This document shows, piece after piece, positions 17,206 through 24,474 of a stretch of 37,091 bases of DNA. The DNA lies in the NCBI GenBank assembly GCA_013415665.1, contig JAAEEQ010000006.1:1-37091 (forward strand), given 5' to 3'. The translations under genes and the position numbers were made by a program. The notes below the pieces were generated by a model. That model saw only the letters and a list, made by a program, of their open reading frames with translations. It made no database searches and had not been told where the DNA came from. Source of the stretch: Methanomicrobiales archaeon (GTDB taxonomy: Archaea > Halobacteriota > Methanomicrobia > Methanomicrobiales > Methanomicrobiaceae). Numbering within the stretch: position 1 is the first letter of the stretch; each line of letters starts with the position of its first letter.

Positions 17206-17811
17206 ATGGCAAAAGGCTTGGGCCAGTTCTCCTTTTTTTTCGTGATGATCCTTGCGATGGTGGTTTACAGCATCGAAAGTATCCGGGTGGGCATCGGCTC
17301 AGCCATGGATATGATCTTTGCCCCGATTGTCCAGTCGCCCGACGGCGGATACGTGACGTCGTGGCTGGTCATCATCCTTGCCCTCGCGGCCATTACCGGC
17401 GTGTATTCATCCCTCCTCCAGAAATACACCATCGATTATGAAAAAATGCAGGTCGTGCAGAAGAAGATGCGCGACTTTCAGAAGGATTTTCGCGAGGCAC
17501 AGCTCTCCGGCGACGAGAAAAAAGTCAAAAAAATGATGGACAAACGGGATAAACTGATGCAGGAACAGCTCGAAATGTCCCAGGAGCAGTTCAAACCGAT
17601 GTCCTACATCATGGTCATCACCGTCCCGATCTTTCTCTGGCTGCTCTATAAGGTCCCGGATATGGGTTCGATCGTCTTTCCCTTCTGGGGGGAGCTCAAC
17701 CTTGCCGACGGCACGCCGTTCTTCCTTCCCGCATGGATTCTCTGGTACATGATCTGTTCCTTAACGCTCTCACAGGTCATCAGGAAATCGCTCAACATCG
17801 GAGGCCTCTGA
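17206..17811 (+). CDS. DUF106 membrane protein (YidC/Oxa1/EMC3-like insertase homologue)
   Basis: A 201-residue integral membrane protein of the DUF106 family, the archaeal relatives of YidC/Oxa1/Get1/EMC3 that are thought to help insert membrane proteins. Visible: an N-terminal membrane helix at about 8-28, a second at about 52-70, a charged coiled-coil hairpin (KMQVVQKKMRDFQKDFREAQ, then DEKKVKKMMDKRDKLMQEQL) and two or three hydrophobic segments at the C-terminus. ATG 17206 has a strong SD (GAGGTGAGG). Co-transcription with secY fits a role in membrane biogenesis; the function in this organism is inferred. Confidence 0.9.
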   Translation: MAKGLGQFSFFFVMILAMVVYSIESIRVGIGSAMDMIFAPIVQSPDGGYVTSWLVIILALAAITGVYSSLLQKYTIDYEKMQVVQKKMRDFQKDFREAQLSGDEKKVKKMMDKRDKLMQEQLEMSQEQFKPMSYIMVITVPIFLWLLYKVPDMGSIVFPFWGELNLADGTPFFLPAWILWYMICSLTLSQVIRKSLNIGGL

Positions 17812-18344
17812 TGCGCATCACCATCAGCGGCCCGCCCGGCAGCGGCACGACTTCGCTCGCCCGGTATCTCGTTGAAAAGCATGGTTTATCCCTCATCTCC
17901 GCAGGCGAGGTGTTTCGATCGCTGGCAAAGGAGCGCGGGATGGATCTCGCGGCATTCGGCAGGCTCGCGGAAGAGGATCCGTCGGTCGACCGGATGATCG
18001 ATGCACGCCAGAAGGAGATCGGCGAGTCCCGTGAGGATATCGTCATCGAAGGCAGGCTTGCGGGCAGGATGGTCGGCAATGCCGATCTGCGAATCTGGGT
18101 GGCCGCGTCGCTCGCATGCCGCTCGGGGCGTGTGGCGGAGCGTGACGGCATCGATCCGGCCACGGCAGCAGACCTCACCGCCGAACGCGAGGAGTGCGAG
18201 GCGGGGCGCTATGCCCGGTATTATGCCATTGATATCGGCGATCTGACGCCCTACGATCTTGTCGTTTCCTCGGAAAAGTGGGGAAAAGCAGAGCTCGGGG
18301 CGATCGTGGATTGTGCGATAGCCAATCTGCGGCAGGAACCGTAA
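17811..18344 (+). CDS. cmk: Archaeal cytidylate kinase
   Basis: Phosphorylates CMP/dCMP to the diphosphate with ATP. The product is 177 residues with P-loop GPPGSGTTSLAR at 7-18, ISAGEVFRSLAKERGM, and DIVIEGRLAG in the LID/NMP region, matching the archaeal Cmk family found next to DUF106. The start ATG overlaps the DUF106 stop by one base. It is the last gene of the operon here and is followed by a T-rich terminator. rpl14e and cbf5/truB, which often follow in other archaea, are not present. Confidence 0.93.
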   Translation: MRITISGPPGSGTTSLARYLVEKHGLSLISAGEVFRSLAKERGMDLAAFGRLAEEDPSVDRMIDARQKEIGESREDIVIEGRLAGRMVGNADLRIWVAASLACRSGRVAERDGIDPATAADLTAEREECEAGRYARYYAIDIGDLTPYDLVVSSEKWGKAELGAIVDCAIANLRQEP

Positions 18345-18361
18345 GATCCCTTTATTGGCAC

Positions 18362-18377
18362 GGTTTTTTGTTTTTTC
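18362..18377 (+). terminator. Oligo-T terminator of the ribosomal operon
   Basis: Two runs of six T residues separated by a G follow the cmk stop by about 20 bp; this is the strongest plus-strand termination signal after rpl3. Confidence 0.6.
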
Positions 18378-18432
18378 ATCCGCGGCCGTGCAGGCCCGGG
18401 ATGGTGGCTTTCTTGTGGTTCTGCCGGAGGTG

Positions 18433-18440
18433 CTATATAG
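18433..18440 (+). promoter_or_regulatory. msrA promoter, predicted leaderless
   Basis: CTATATAG at 18433-18440 is centred about 26 bp before the msrA ATG. A GAGGGG run lies only two bases from the ATG, too close for a normal SD, so a leaderless or near-leaderless transcript is likely. Confidence 0.5.
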
Positions 18441-18461
18441 AACCGTGTCCGACAGAGGGGC

Positions 18462-18965
18462 ATGGGTACCGGAGAAGGGGCGGACCGGCAACGGGGCGAA
18501 AAGGAAACCGCATATTTCGCTGCAGGCTGCTTCTGGGGCGTTCAGGCGGCATTCGACACCGTTGCCGGCGTGATCTCGACGGCAGTCGGGTATATGGGCG
18601 GACGGACGGCGAACCCGACCTACCATGATGTCTGCACCGGCACGACCGGCCATGCGGAGACGGTGCAGGTTATCTTCGATCCGGCAGACGCCGATTACAC
18701 AGCGCTGCTCGAAATCTTCTGGTCGATTCACGACCCGACGACGAAAAACCGGCAGGGGCCGGATGTAGGCTCCCAGTACCGCTCGGTGATCTTTTTTGCC
18801 ACGCCGGAACAGGAAGCCGTTGCAAAACGATCACGCGACGCGATCGAACAGCGCCTCGGACGCGCGGTGGCGACGGAGATCGTGCCTGCCGGCGCGTTCT
18901 GGCGTGCCGAGGAGTACCACCAGCATTATTTCCGGAAACAGGGGAGGGGTGGGTGCCGGCTCTGA
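18462..18965 (+). CDS. msrA: Peptide methionine-(S)-S-oxide reductase
   Basis: Repairs oxidised methionine residues; cytoplasmic. The 167-residue product has the MsrA catalytic motif GCFWG at 22-26 with the nucleophilic Cys23, then GYMGGRTANPTYHDVCTGTTGH, and QYRSVIFF. A C-terminal cysteine (GGCRL) is a candidate resolving residue. It is a single gene with its own promoter, outside the ribosomal operon, and converges with the next gene. Confidence 0.96.
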   Translation: MGTGEGADRQRGEKETAYFAAGCFWGVQAAFDTVAGVISTAVGYMGGRTANPTYHDVCTGTTGHAETVQVIFDPADADYTALLEIFWSIHDPTTKNRQGPDVGSQYRSVIFFATPEQEAVAKRSRDAIEQRLGRAVATEIVPAGAFWRAEEYHQHYFRKQGRGGCRL

Positions 18966-19016
18966 GGCCGGATACAGGATCCCCGCCGGATTGAATCGCA
19001 TGAGGCCGGTTCCGGG

Positions 19017-19787
19017 TCACGTCGCACCGGGCTCGTACCGGGCATAGAGGCATGCATACTTTTCATGGGTAAGCCGGGAGAGCAGCGCGGTAAAGAGGGC
19101 CTCGTGGGCCGGGTGTACCAGCATGATATAATCGCGCACGGAAAACGGGAGGGAACGTAAAACGAAGAGCACAGCACGTGGATCAATGGCAGCGTGGAGC
19201 CCCCGGATACCGGCGTCGTATCGGGCTTTCGGCAGCCGGTTGCGGTGCTGGTAGAGGATGAGGGACTGCCCTCTCCGGAAATACCGGGAGCACTCGTCGA
19301 AAAAGAAATATTTTCCCGCATTTTTACCGGATTTTTTCATGGATGGCGCCTGCATGCCGTTGTCGGGATCGAGGAACAGGATGTCGCAGTCAGCAAGGGC
19401 GCAGAGGGATTGTTCGAACCAGTGCAGCCTCGCTGCAATCCGTGCGGCCGACGGCATGCGGCCGTCCGGAACAGGAGCGGAATAATACGTGACGTTTCTG
19501 CCGATGATCTTTTCGGCTTCGATGGCGGAAATATGCCGCCTGCCGGAACGGACGATGTCCTGTAATCCGTCATAGATCTCCGGAAAACACACGCGGAACC
19601 GGGCTGCCCGGGGATAGCCGGGATCAAGGTACCTGCAATGCCGCCCGTCCGCGCTCTCCTCGCCGTGCCCGGAAAAATAATACCAGTTCACTCCCAGGGC
19701 GGTTGCGGGTCCAGCCATGGCAAGCAGAGTACGCAGGAGACCGTATTTTCCGAAATCACCCGCATCGCCCACATACCGGTCCTGCAT
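19017..19787 (-). CDS. Uncharacterised protein (conserved type), coupled to a K+ channel gene
   Basis: A 256-residue soluble protein; I recognise its style as a conserved hypothetical family but know no established function. Visible landmarks are RYVGDAGDFGKYGLLR at 4-19, LGVNWYY at 31-37, CRYLDPGYPRA at about 51-61, ILFLDPDNGM at 136-145, and RGQSLILYQHRN. The LDPDNG segment after a hydrophobic strand resembles the motif IV region of some nucleic-acid methyltransferases, but no clear SAM-binding glycine motif is evident. ATG 19787 has a perfect SD (GGAGGTGA) that also contains the stop of the upstream channel gene, so the two are co-translated. Confidence 0.75.
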   Translation of the reverse strand: MQDRYVGDAGDFGKYGLLRTLLAMAGPATALGVNWYYFSGHGEESADGRHCRYLDPGYPRAARFRVCFPEIYDGLQDIVRSGRRHISAIEAEKIIGRNVTYYSAPVPDGRMPSAARIAARLHWFEQSLCALADCDILFLDPDNGMQAPSMKKSGKNAGKYFFFDECSRYFRRGQSLILYQHRNRLPKARYDAGIRGLHAAIDPRAVLFVLRSLPFSVRDYIMLVHPAHEALFTALLSRLTHEKYACLYARYEPGAT

Positions 19788-19793
19788 GCGCCC

Positions 19794-20696
19794 TCACCTC
19801 CGGTCCGGCAGGGTCGGTCCTGCGGATTGCAGCCCGCCGGCAAGCACATCGAATTCGCGGTCGGTAAGCAGGCCGCCTTCCTTCAGGTGCTGCAGCCGTT
19901 CGATGCGATCGCGCGCCTCCTGTCCGCGGGGCAGTCTGCCCCGGTGGTGCAGCTCTTCGACAAAACCGGATGCGAGCACTCCTGCCGGCACAGCAATCAG
20001 GCCGATGCCGAGCAGGGCGATAATAGCACCCAGGAATTTGCCGAGCGGCGTTATCGGACAGACATCACCGTATCCGACCGTTGTGAGCGTGACAATCGCC
20101 CACCACATTGCAGCCGGAATGCTTGCAAAGGCCATGGGCTGCGCATCACGCTCTGCGTAGTACATCAGGCTCGACGCCATGATGAGAATGAGGAAGACGA
20201 CGAGCAGCACAATGGTGATGACCGGCAGCTCCTTTTTAAGGACACCGCCCAACAGCCGGAGCGCCGATGAGTAGCGTGCCATTTTGAGCACCCTGAATAT
20301 CCTGAGCAATCGCAGCGAACGGACGAACCGGAGGTCGAAAGGAATGAAGAACGGCACGAAAAACGGAAGGATTGCCACAAGATCGATGAGGGCGAACGGG
20401 GTCGCGGCGTAGCGGAAACGTCCGCGGACGGGTTCGGCATACCGCGGGTCTTCGGTGGCGGACCATATCCTGAGGAGGTATTCGATGGAAAAGACGGTTA
20501 TCGACACGACCTCGAACCCGTAAAAAAAACCGGGATATGACGCAGCGATGCCGTCGACGGATTCGAGCATGACGGCAACAACGTTCGCGCATATCATCGA
20601 AATGATGAAGATATCGAAATACCTGCTCGTCGAATCGTTTCCTGCCGCTATTTCAAGGATTTCACGAGTCCTCCGCCGGAGAGCAATGGCCGTCAT
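19794..20696 (-). CDS. Voltage-gated potassium channel (six TM, SHOCT tail)
   Basis: A 300-residue cation channel of the cytoplasmic membrane. Segments S1-S3 lie at about 28-115; S4 at 123-139 carries arginines at every third position (RFVRSLRLLRIFRVLK), the mark of a voltage sensor. After S5 (159-180) the pore loop holds the K+ filter TVGYGD at 206-211, followed by S6 (221-245). The C-terminus has a short SHOCT-like motif (HLKEGGLLTDREFDVLAGGL). I place the start at ATG 20696 because a TATA-like element lies about 28 bp upstream and no SD is present, indicating a leaderless mRNA. Confidence 0.92.
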   Translation of the reverse strand: MTAIALRRRTREILEIAAGNDSTSRYFDIFIISMICANVVAVMLESVDGIAASYPGFFYGFEVVSITVFSIEYLLRIWSATEDPRYAEPVRGRFRYAATPFALIDLVAILPFFVPFFIPFDLRFVRSLRLLRIFRVLKMARYSSALRLLGGVLKKELPVITIVLLVVFLILIMASSLMYYAERDAQPMAFASIPAAMWWAIVTLTTVGYGDVCPITPLGKFLGAIIALLGIGLIAVPAGVLASGFVEELHHRGRLPRGQEARDRIERLQHLKEGGLLTDREFDVLAGGLQSAGPTLPDRR

Positions 20697-20719
20697 TTCA
20701 GTAAGGGTGGGATGAGGGT

Positions 20720-20730
20720 CGTCTAAATCT
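20720..20730 (-). promoter_or_regulatory. Promoter of K+ channel gene, predicted leaderless
   Basis: On the minus strand AAAGATTTAGAC supplies a TATA-like element about 28 bp before the channel ATG, in a gap that also contains the terminator of the preceding transporter operon. Confidence 0.4.
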
Positions 20731-20748
20731 TTGCTGCACCGGCTGTGC

Positions 20749-20756
20749 AAAAAAAA
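20749..20756 (-). terminator. Oligo-T terminator of the ECF transporter operon
   Basis: Eight consecutive T residues on the minus strand begin about 12 bp after the ecfT stop codon, separating the transporter operon from the channel gene. Confidence 0.55.
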
Positions 20757-20768
20757 GGTGGAACCGCT

Positions 20769-21554
20769 TTACAGCGTCCGCAGCAGCAGGAATGCCGCCG
20801 CGAGCAGGACGCCGCATACCAGCAGGCCGATATCCGCGGTGCCGAACCCCTGGCCGGTGCCCGGTGTGCGGTGCATGCTGCGCAGCCCCCTCAGATCGAT
20901 GGTGAGGCCCAGCACGTTCGCCTTGCCGAGCGCATTGGAGACCAGCGGGATGATGATGGGCGTTAAGGACTTCACCTTGCCGCGGATCCCCTTTCCGGGG
21001 TAATAGGCGCGGGCGAGCTGTGCTTCCTGGATGCGTTTTCCTTCGAGCTGGAGGCTTGGTATGAACCGGATGGCAATCAGCAGCATCAGGGTATAGTCCA
21101 TCGGGAGGCGGAGCTGCTGGAGGGCATGCACCAGATCGCGGGGCTGTGTGGAGATGATCATGAGCTGGAAGGCAAAGAGCATCGCAAAGAACCTCAGCGA
21201 GAGGATGAGGGCGAAGAGCAGCGCACCTGTGGTGACGGGAATGCTCCCGCCGATGAGGGGGACGCCGGCGGGGATCACGAACCCGATGACGGCCCCGCTC
21301 TGCATGGTAAGCACCGTGAGCAGCACAAGGCCCGCCGACAGGAAGAGGAGCATGGGGATCTGCCGGGCGAGCTCTTCTGCAAAGCGCCCCGCCGCCCCGA
21401 GCAGGAACAGGATGACAACCAGCCCTGCGAGGATTGCCGGATCGGTCGCCACGATCGCCAGCACGATGACAATGCCGATAAAGACGATCTTTGCGAGCGC
21501 ATTCATCCGGTGAAAGATCCCGTCGATGCGCTTGTACTGCAGAAGTTCGGCCAT
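20769..21554 (-). CDS. ecfT: ECF transporter transmembrane (T) component
   Basis: Membrane scaffold of an energy-coupling-factor vitamin/amino-acid importer, linking the S component to the ATPases. 261 residues with about five or six hydrophobic segments. Cytosolic coupling helices carry the two Ala-Arg-Gly-like motifs, QLARAYYPG and IDLRGLRS. I choose ATG 21554 (MAELLQYKRIDG), one base after the stop of the fused S/ATPase gene and preceded by a GGGGTGCGTGA SD; a start 18 nt upstream is possible. It clearly forms one transporter with the two genes upstream. Confidence 0.93.
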   Translation of the reverse strand: MAELLQYKRIDGIFHRMNALAKIVFIGIVIVLAIVATDPAILAGLVVILFLLGAAGRFAEELARQIPMLLFLSAGLVLLTVLTMQSGAVIGFVIPAGVPLIGGSIPVTTGALLFALILSLRFFAMLFAFQLMIISTQPRDLVHALQQLRLPMDYTLMLLIAIRFIPSLQLEGKRIQEAQLARAYYPGKGIRGKVKSLTPIIIPLVSNALGKANVLGLTIDLRGLRSMHRTPGTGQGFGTADIGLLVCGVLLAAAFLLLRTL

Positions 21555-21555
21555 G

Positions 21556-23595
21556 TCACGCACCCCCCGCACTGCAGCCGCTATCCCCGGCGATGCGGCC
21601 GTTTTCCATCCTGATAATTCTTCTCGCGTGGTTCTGGACGATGCGCATGTCGTGGCTGATCATGATCACGGTATGCCCGCTGTCGGCAAGGCGTTCCAGG
21701 ATCCCCATTATCCTTCCCGCTTCTGCGGGATCGAGCCCCGTCGTCGGTTCATCGAGAATGATCACCTCCGGCTGCATCGCAGTTACGCACGCGATGGCCA
21801 GCCGCTGGCGCTCCCCGCGGCTCATCGCACGCGGAAAACTATCTTTTCGGTTGAGGAGCCCGACATCGGCGAGAACGGCATCGACGACGGCCGCAGCATC
21901 GTTCTCCCTGCCGATGTTCTTCAGCCCGAAGAGGATTTCCCGCTCGACGGTGTCCTCGAACAGCATGGTGTCGGGATTCTGAAAGACCAGCCCCACATGC
22001 CGCGCAAGCTCTGTCACGGTAGCGGTGCGGGTATCGATGCCGGCCACCGTCACACGGCCTCCGGTGGGATGGAGAAGCCCGTTGAAATGTTTTGCAAGGG
22101 TCGTTTTTCCCGATCCGTTTTCGCCGATGATGGCACAGAGTTCGCCTTTCCGGATGGTGAGGGACACGCCGTCCAGTGCCGGGGTCGTGCCGTAGACATG
22201 CGTCAGCGTATCGACGGCAATAACGGGATCGCCGGGAGGGAGTGACGGGCACGGCGCCGGCATGGCGGCGGGAGCCTCGTCCTCTTCCGAAAATCCCGCG
22301 AAGTATTCCTTCGCAGGATAGGAGCCGGTGATGGATCCGGCATCGATCATCACCACCCGGTCCGCAATACCCGCAAACTCCCGCGGCTTCTGCTCCACAA
22401 CGAGGATGGTCTTCCCTTCAGCCTTCAAGCGACCGAGAATGCCGATGATCGTCTTCGTCGCTGTTGCGTCCAGTTCTGCGGTTGCCTCGTCGAGGATCAG
22501 GCAGTTCGTGCCCGCCGCAAGCGTCGCGGCAAGGGCGACCCGCTGTTTCTGGCCGCCGGAGAGGGTATGGGGCTGGCGGTACCGCAGGTGGCCGATAGCG
22601 GTCAGGGCAAGGATCTCTTCGAGCCGCCGGCGCACTTCCCGTGCGTCGAGCCCCCGGTTTTCAAGGCCGGACAGGACCTCCTCCTCCACGGTGGTGAAGA
22701 TGAGCTGCGCATCGGCGTCGTCGAATACCATGCCCACGGTTCTGCCGATGTCCCCCATGTCCCGGTATGCGCGGACATCTTTCCCGAGAATGGCCACGGT
22801 GCCCTCCGACGCCCCTTCGTATTCATGGGCAAGGATCCCGGCTGCAGCCAGACAGAACGTCGTTTTTCCCGCACCTGTTGCCCCGTTGATCAACAGGCAT
22901 TCTCCTTTGGCGATGGAAAGCGTAATGGACTCAAGCGACCGCTTTTCCTGGCCCGGATAGGCATACGAAAATGTCGAAAACGCGATCATCGGGATGTCCC
23001 CCGCCGGTTCGGCATCCTTTGCAGGAGGCAGGCCGGCCTCTGCCGGCGGGAGTTCCGGCTCGCCGACCGGGCCCCGCATCAGGATCCGGGATGCCGGGTA
23101 ATAGAGGATCTGGGTGATCGCTGCGTTTGCGATTGCCGTCCCGATGATAATGGGTGAAACCGCCGCCACAAACGCGCTGATCGTGAAGTTTTCTCCCGGC
23201 GCCGTGATGATCGATGAAACGATGACGAACAGGCTTACCAGCAGGAATGAAAAACCGCTGGCAAGGGTCGCAAGCAGCGTGGCAGCGCCGGGGGCGAAGG
23301 GCATACGTCCCCGCAGGAGGGAATAGACGCCGAGGCAGACGAGCGCTCCAATCGGTTCGCTGATGAGGTTGGCGGGGGGAAAGATGGAGTGGCTGATCAG
23401 GGCGGATATGATGCCGGCAACGATGCCGATCCCCAGCGCGTCCTTGACTTTCGGTGCAATGAGCACAATCGCACAGCAGTACAGGGCGATGATGGGATTG
23501 GCGACGATTGCACCCGGGACGATATTCGAAAGATACCTGAGTATGGCACCGATGGCCAGCAGAATGCCTACAATGGCAAGGTCGTGCGATTTCAT
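21556..23595 (-). CDS. ECF transporter fusion: TrpP-like S domain plus two ATPase domains
   Basis: A single 679-residue frame. Residues 1-174 are a membrane S component resembling TrpP (tryptophan uptake) and very similar to the separate gene at 23708-24226. A Pro/Ala/Glu-rich linker (175-200) follows, then two ABC ATPases. NBD1: Walker A GATGAGKTT (238-246), signature LSGGQ (345-349), Walker B LILDEAT. Its Q-loop glutamine is replaced (VFDDADAQ, about 290-297) and the H-loop reads VVEQKP instead of a His. NBD2: Walker A GENGSGKTT, Q-loop VFQNPD, Walker B IILDEPT, H-loop SHD, but signature MSRGE. So the paired ATP sites should be one canonical and one degenerate. Start ATG 23595 matches the paralogue's MKS start. 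Substrate tryptophan is inference. Confidence 0.92.
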   Translation of the reverse strand: MKSHDLAIVGILLAIGAILRYLSNIVPGAIVANPIIALYCCAIVLIAPKVKDALGIGIVAGIISALISHSIFPPANLISEPIGALVCLGVYSLLRGRMPFAPGAATLLATLASGFSFLLVSLFVIVSSIITAPGENFTISAFVAAVSPIIIGTAIANAAITQILYYPASRILMRGPVGEPELPPAEAGLPPAKDAEPAGDIPMIAFSTFSYAYPGQEKRSLESITLSIAKGECLLINGATGAGKTTFCLAAAGILAHEYEGASEGTVAILGKDVRAYRDMGDIGRTVGMVFDDADAQLIFTTVEEEVLSGLENRGLDAREVRRRLEEILALTAIGHLRYRQPHTLSGGQKQRVALAATLAAGTNCLILDEATAELDATATKTIIGILGRLKAEGKTILVVEQKPREFAGIADRVVMIDAGSITGSYPAKEYFAGFSEEDEAPAAMPAPCPSLPPGDPVIAVDTLTHVYGTTPALDGVSLTIRKGELCAIIGENGSGKTTLAKHFNGLLHPTGGRVTVAGIDTRTATVTELARHVGLVFQNPDTMLFEDTVEREILFGLKNIGRENDAAAVVDAVLADVGLLNRKDSFPRAMSRGERQRLAIACVTAMQPEVIILDEPTTGLDPAEAGRIMGILERLADSGHTVIMISHDMRIVQNHARRIIRMENGRIAGDSGCSAGGA

Positions 23596-23634
23596 GCTGT
23601 ATTGTCCCCGCAATGTCGTTTTCCGGGTTATTAT

Positions 23635-23660
23635 GTATATTTTTGTTCATCAGAGATGAA
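23635..23660 (-). promoter_or_regulatory. Promoter and upstream half-site of the ECF fusion gene
   Basis: On the minus strand a TATA element (AAATATAC, 23635-23642) lies about 40 bp before the ATG. Directly upstream, 23644-23660 contains GATGAACA as part of an imperfect inverted repeat (TGTTCAT, 5 nt, ATGAAAA on the plus strand). The same octamer occurs at the promoter of the neighbouring S-component gene. Confidence 0.5.
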
Positions 23661-23707
23661 AAATGCTCGCGTCGTCCCGGGGCGGGAAAAGGAGAGGGGT
23701 GGTTATT

Positions 23708-24226
23708 TCAGCGCATCAGGATGCGCCGCGCAGGGTATGTCAGGATACCGGTGACAACCGCATTGAAGACTGCGGTTATCAGCACAATCGGGAGGACCGC
23801 CAGGAAGAACCCCATGACCGTCCCCGTGGGGATTGCAACGATTGCGGCGAGCCCGACGAGAATGGCGATGCCGACGAAGGTAAAGCCGCTTGCACAGGTC
23901 GCGAAGAACGTGGTGACCCCCGGGGCTGCCGGCAAACGCTCACGGGTCATGCCGTAGAGGGCGGTGCAGACAAGGGCTCCAACGGGTTCGCTGATAAGGT
24001 TCGCCGGCGGGAAGAGCGAGTGCGAAATGAGCATCGAGAGCACCCCCGCGACCAGGCCGATGCCGGCGGCTTCTTTTAAGGGCGGGCGGATCAGGATGAT
24101 CGCAAGGCAGTACAGCGCGATCACGGGATTGCCGACGATCGCACCCGGAAACATGTTCGCCACAAACCGGAGAATCGCGCCGATGGCCAGCAGAATGCCG
24201 ACGATGGCAATGTCGCGTGATTTCAT
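23708..24226 (-). CDS. TrpP-like ECF substrate-binding (S) component
   Basis: A 172-residue, five- or six-helix membrane protein. MKSRDIAIVGILLAIGAILR, GIGLVAGVLSMLIS, FPPANLISEPVGALV and the C-terminal YPARRILMR resemble the TrpP tryptophan-transporter family of ECF S components. By ungapped count 59 of its first 80 residues are identical to the S domain of the neighbouring fusion protein, so the two arose by duplication. It has its own promoter and a 112 bp gap before the fusion gene. It may use the same T and ATPase parts with a different or overlapping substrate; the substrate is not proven. Confidence 0.85.
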   Translation of the reverse strand: MKSRDIAIVGILLAIGAILRFVANMFPGAIVGNPVIALYCLAIILIRPPLKEAAGIGLVAGVLSMLISHSLFPPANLISEPVGALVCTALYGMTRERLPAAPGVTTFFATCASGFTFVGIAILVGLAAIVAIPTGTVMGFFLAVLPIVLITAVFNAVVTGILTYPARRILMR

Positions 24227-24296
24227 TGCGCATCACCCGTACCCGGAAAGGTGGTTCCTGTGCGGTGCAGTAGGGATGTACGAAGTATGGTCATCA

Positions 24297-24330
24297 ATGA
24301 ACACTTATGTTCATCGAGGTATAAATATGT
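24297..24330 (-). promoter_or_regulatory. Promoter and palindromic operator of the TrpP-like gene
   Basis: On the minus strand the TATA element is at 24321-24330 (ACATATTTAT). A perfect 7-bp inverted repeat, ATGAACA-CTTA-TGTTCAT (24297-24314), lies between the TATA and the expected start near 24296, where archaeal repressors usually bind. It includes GATGAACA, shared with the promoter of the fusion gene. Confidence 0.55.
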
Positions 24331-24373
24331 ATGCCTGGTGGCGTGCCCGGCATACCGTGATTCGCTGCGATGC

Positions 24374-24379
24374 TTTAAG
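24374..24379 (+). promoter_or_regulatory. Candidate promoter of the leader ORF/alsD unit
   Basis: CTTTAAG around 24373-24379 is a TATA-like element about 27 bp before the ATG pair at 24403/24406, predicting a transcript that begins at or next to the short ORF. Confidence 0.4.
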
Positions 24380-24402
24380 TGCAATCCTGCTCCAGAAACC
24401 TG

Positions 24403-24474
24403 ATGATGAAAGAATTCATCAGACGGTATCCGCTCCTCTGGAGCGAGGATATCGTGGAGGTTCGCAGCATATGA
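24403..24474 (+). CDS. Possible 23-residue leader ORF upstream of alsD
   Basis: ATG ATG opens a 24-codon frame ending TGA at 24474; the stop overlaps the alsD ATG in an ATGA arrangement, so ribosomes finishing it could restart on alsD. A TATA-like element about 27 bp upstream places the mRNA 5' end near the first ATG. The peptide carries L, V and I residues in its second half (YPLLWSEDIVEVRSI). It may be a coupled leader peptide or just an untranslated 5' region; coding status is not proven by sequence alone. Confidence 0.35.
   Translation: MMKEFIRRYPLLWSEDIVEVRSI

Noticed and set aside
23964-24470. Long N-terminal extension of the alsD frame
   Set aside because: It would overlap the TrpP-like gene and its promoter antisense; the SD and signal-like helix fix the start at 24471.
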